Shown: in pieces, positions 13,116 through 13,316 of the stretch
Layout of the letters: the number at the start of each line of letters is the position of its first letter
How positions within the stretch are numbered: position 1 is the stretch's first letter
NCBI GenBank assembly: GCA_035697245.1
Contig: DASSDH010000207.1
Span: 1-13,316 of the forward strand
Direction of reading: 5' to 3'
Origin: JACVRX01 sp035697245
GTDB lineage: Bacteria > Actinomycetota > Actinomycetes > Jiangellales > Jiangellaceae
DNA: 13,316 nt
Notes under the pieces: model-generated
Databases searched by the model: none
What the model was told of the DNA's origin: nothing
Seen by the model: only the letters and a program-made list of their open reading frames with translations
Program-made: the position numbers and the translations under genes

Positions 13116-13141
13116 TGACCATTTGACTGCCCAGATGGTCA
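13116..13141 (-). other. Small inverted repeat at the end of the membrane-protein gene
   Basis: TGACCAT (13116-13122) and ATGGTCA (13135-13141) are a perfect 7-bp inverted repeat with a 12-base loop. Its right arm includes the stop codon of the leftward membrane-protein gene. It may be a weak transcript end or an operator; short stems like this also arise by chance. Confidence 0.25.
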
Positions 13142-13316
13142 GTGTGAGATGGCCACCTTCAGCGCTACCAGGAGCAGTCCGAGCCCAAGGTTGACCGCGG
13201 CGGCGAGGACTACCCCGATCGGTGGTTGTCCCGCTTCTCGGGCTGCGACAATCGCCCAGATGACCTGTCCGGCGATCGCGACGAAGAATGCCCACCACGC
13301 GGCGGCGGACGCATTG
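13139..13316 (-). CDS. C-terminal end of an unidentified membrane protein (cut by window edge)
   Basis: The frame is open from the right edge to the TGA at 13141-13139, giving the last 58 residues. Two hydrophobic helices are visible: about 5-25 (AAAWWAFFVAIAGQVIWAIVA) and about 33-56 (IGVVLAAAVNLGLGLLLVALKVAIS), joined by the hydrophilic turn AREAGQPP, and ending SH. The pattern is a small multi-pass protein; I do not recognise the family. It converges on DUF3117, with two inverted repeats in the gap. An overlapping frame with a basic, proline-poor arginine-rich product in the same stretch looks like a shadow. Confidence 0.6.
   Translation of the reverse strand, partial: NASAAAWWAFFVAIAGQVIWAIVAAREAGQPPIGVVLAAAVNLGLGLLLVALKVAISH

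Noticed and set aside
13056..13298. 80-aa leftward frame at the right end
   Set aside because: It is Arg/Gly-rich and overlaps a frame that encodes two clean TM helices and is open to the window edge; it also runs through the DUF3117 terminator hairpin.

Overview
The window is GC-rich, densely packed bacterial chromosome from an actinomycete. The evidence is many GTG starts, TANNNT-type -10 boxes placed directly before start codons, a DUF3117 gene, an actinobacterial-type DapD, and a gene set (dapD, dapE, LOG, folP2-like, DivIVA-like, tagA, DUF3117) that I recall from Mycobacterium tuberculosis Rv1201c-Rv1211. Genus cannot be fixed from the sequence; a non-mycobacterial, soil-type actinomycete is my guess.

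Layout. (1) 1-4050: two NarL-type two-component systems facing each other. The left pair (kinase tail, then a response regulator) reads rightward, and its regulator is broken by one extra T at 760-763. The right pair (a large multi-pass kinase with a PDZ-like sensor segment, and its regulator) reads leftward with an ATGA overlap. (2) 4187-6159: a leftward unit, dapD followed by a membrane-anchored cell-wall hydrolase, ending one base before an 86-bp palindrome (4100-4185). (3) 6206-8744: rightward two-domain VOC protein, dapE and a LOG-family protein, each with its own likely leaderless promoter. (4) 8767-10444: a leftward folP2-like gene diverging from a DivIVA-like membrane protein and an SRPBCC protein. 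(5) A second 86-bp palindrome (10440-10525), about 85% identical to the first, lies between convergent genes and carries both of their stop codons. (6) 10521-12708: a leftward paaX - paaG-like - tagA operon with GTGA overlaps. (7) 12862-13029: DUF3117 with a structured leader and a 3' hairpin, then the tail of a leftward membrane protein running off the window.

How the parts fit. DapD and DapE are consecutive-branch enzymes of the succinylase route to meso-diaminopimelate, used for lysine and peptidoglycan. The hydrolase behind dapD acts on the finished wall, so this block has a cell-wall theme. The dapD and VOC starts face each other across 46 bp with mirror-image -10 boxes.

The most unusual items are the paired 86-bp palindromes that cap leftward transcription units, with one compensatory base-pair change between copies; the set of five TAG-type -10 boxes 6-8 nt before start codons; and the one-base frameshift in the first response regulator. 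No tRNA, rRNA, CRISPR array or recognisable transposase is visible. Nothing here looks like a wholly new defence or mobile system.
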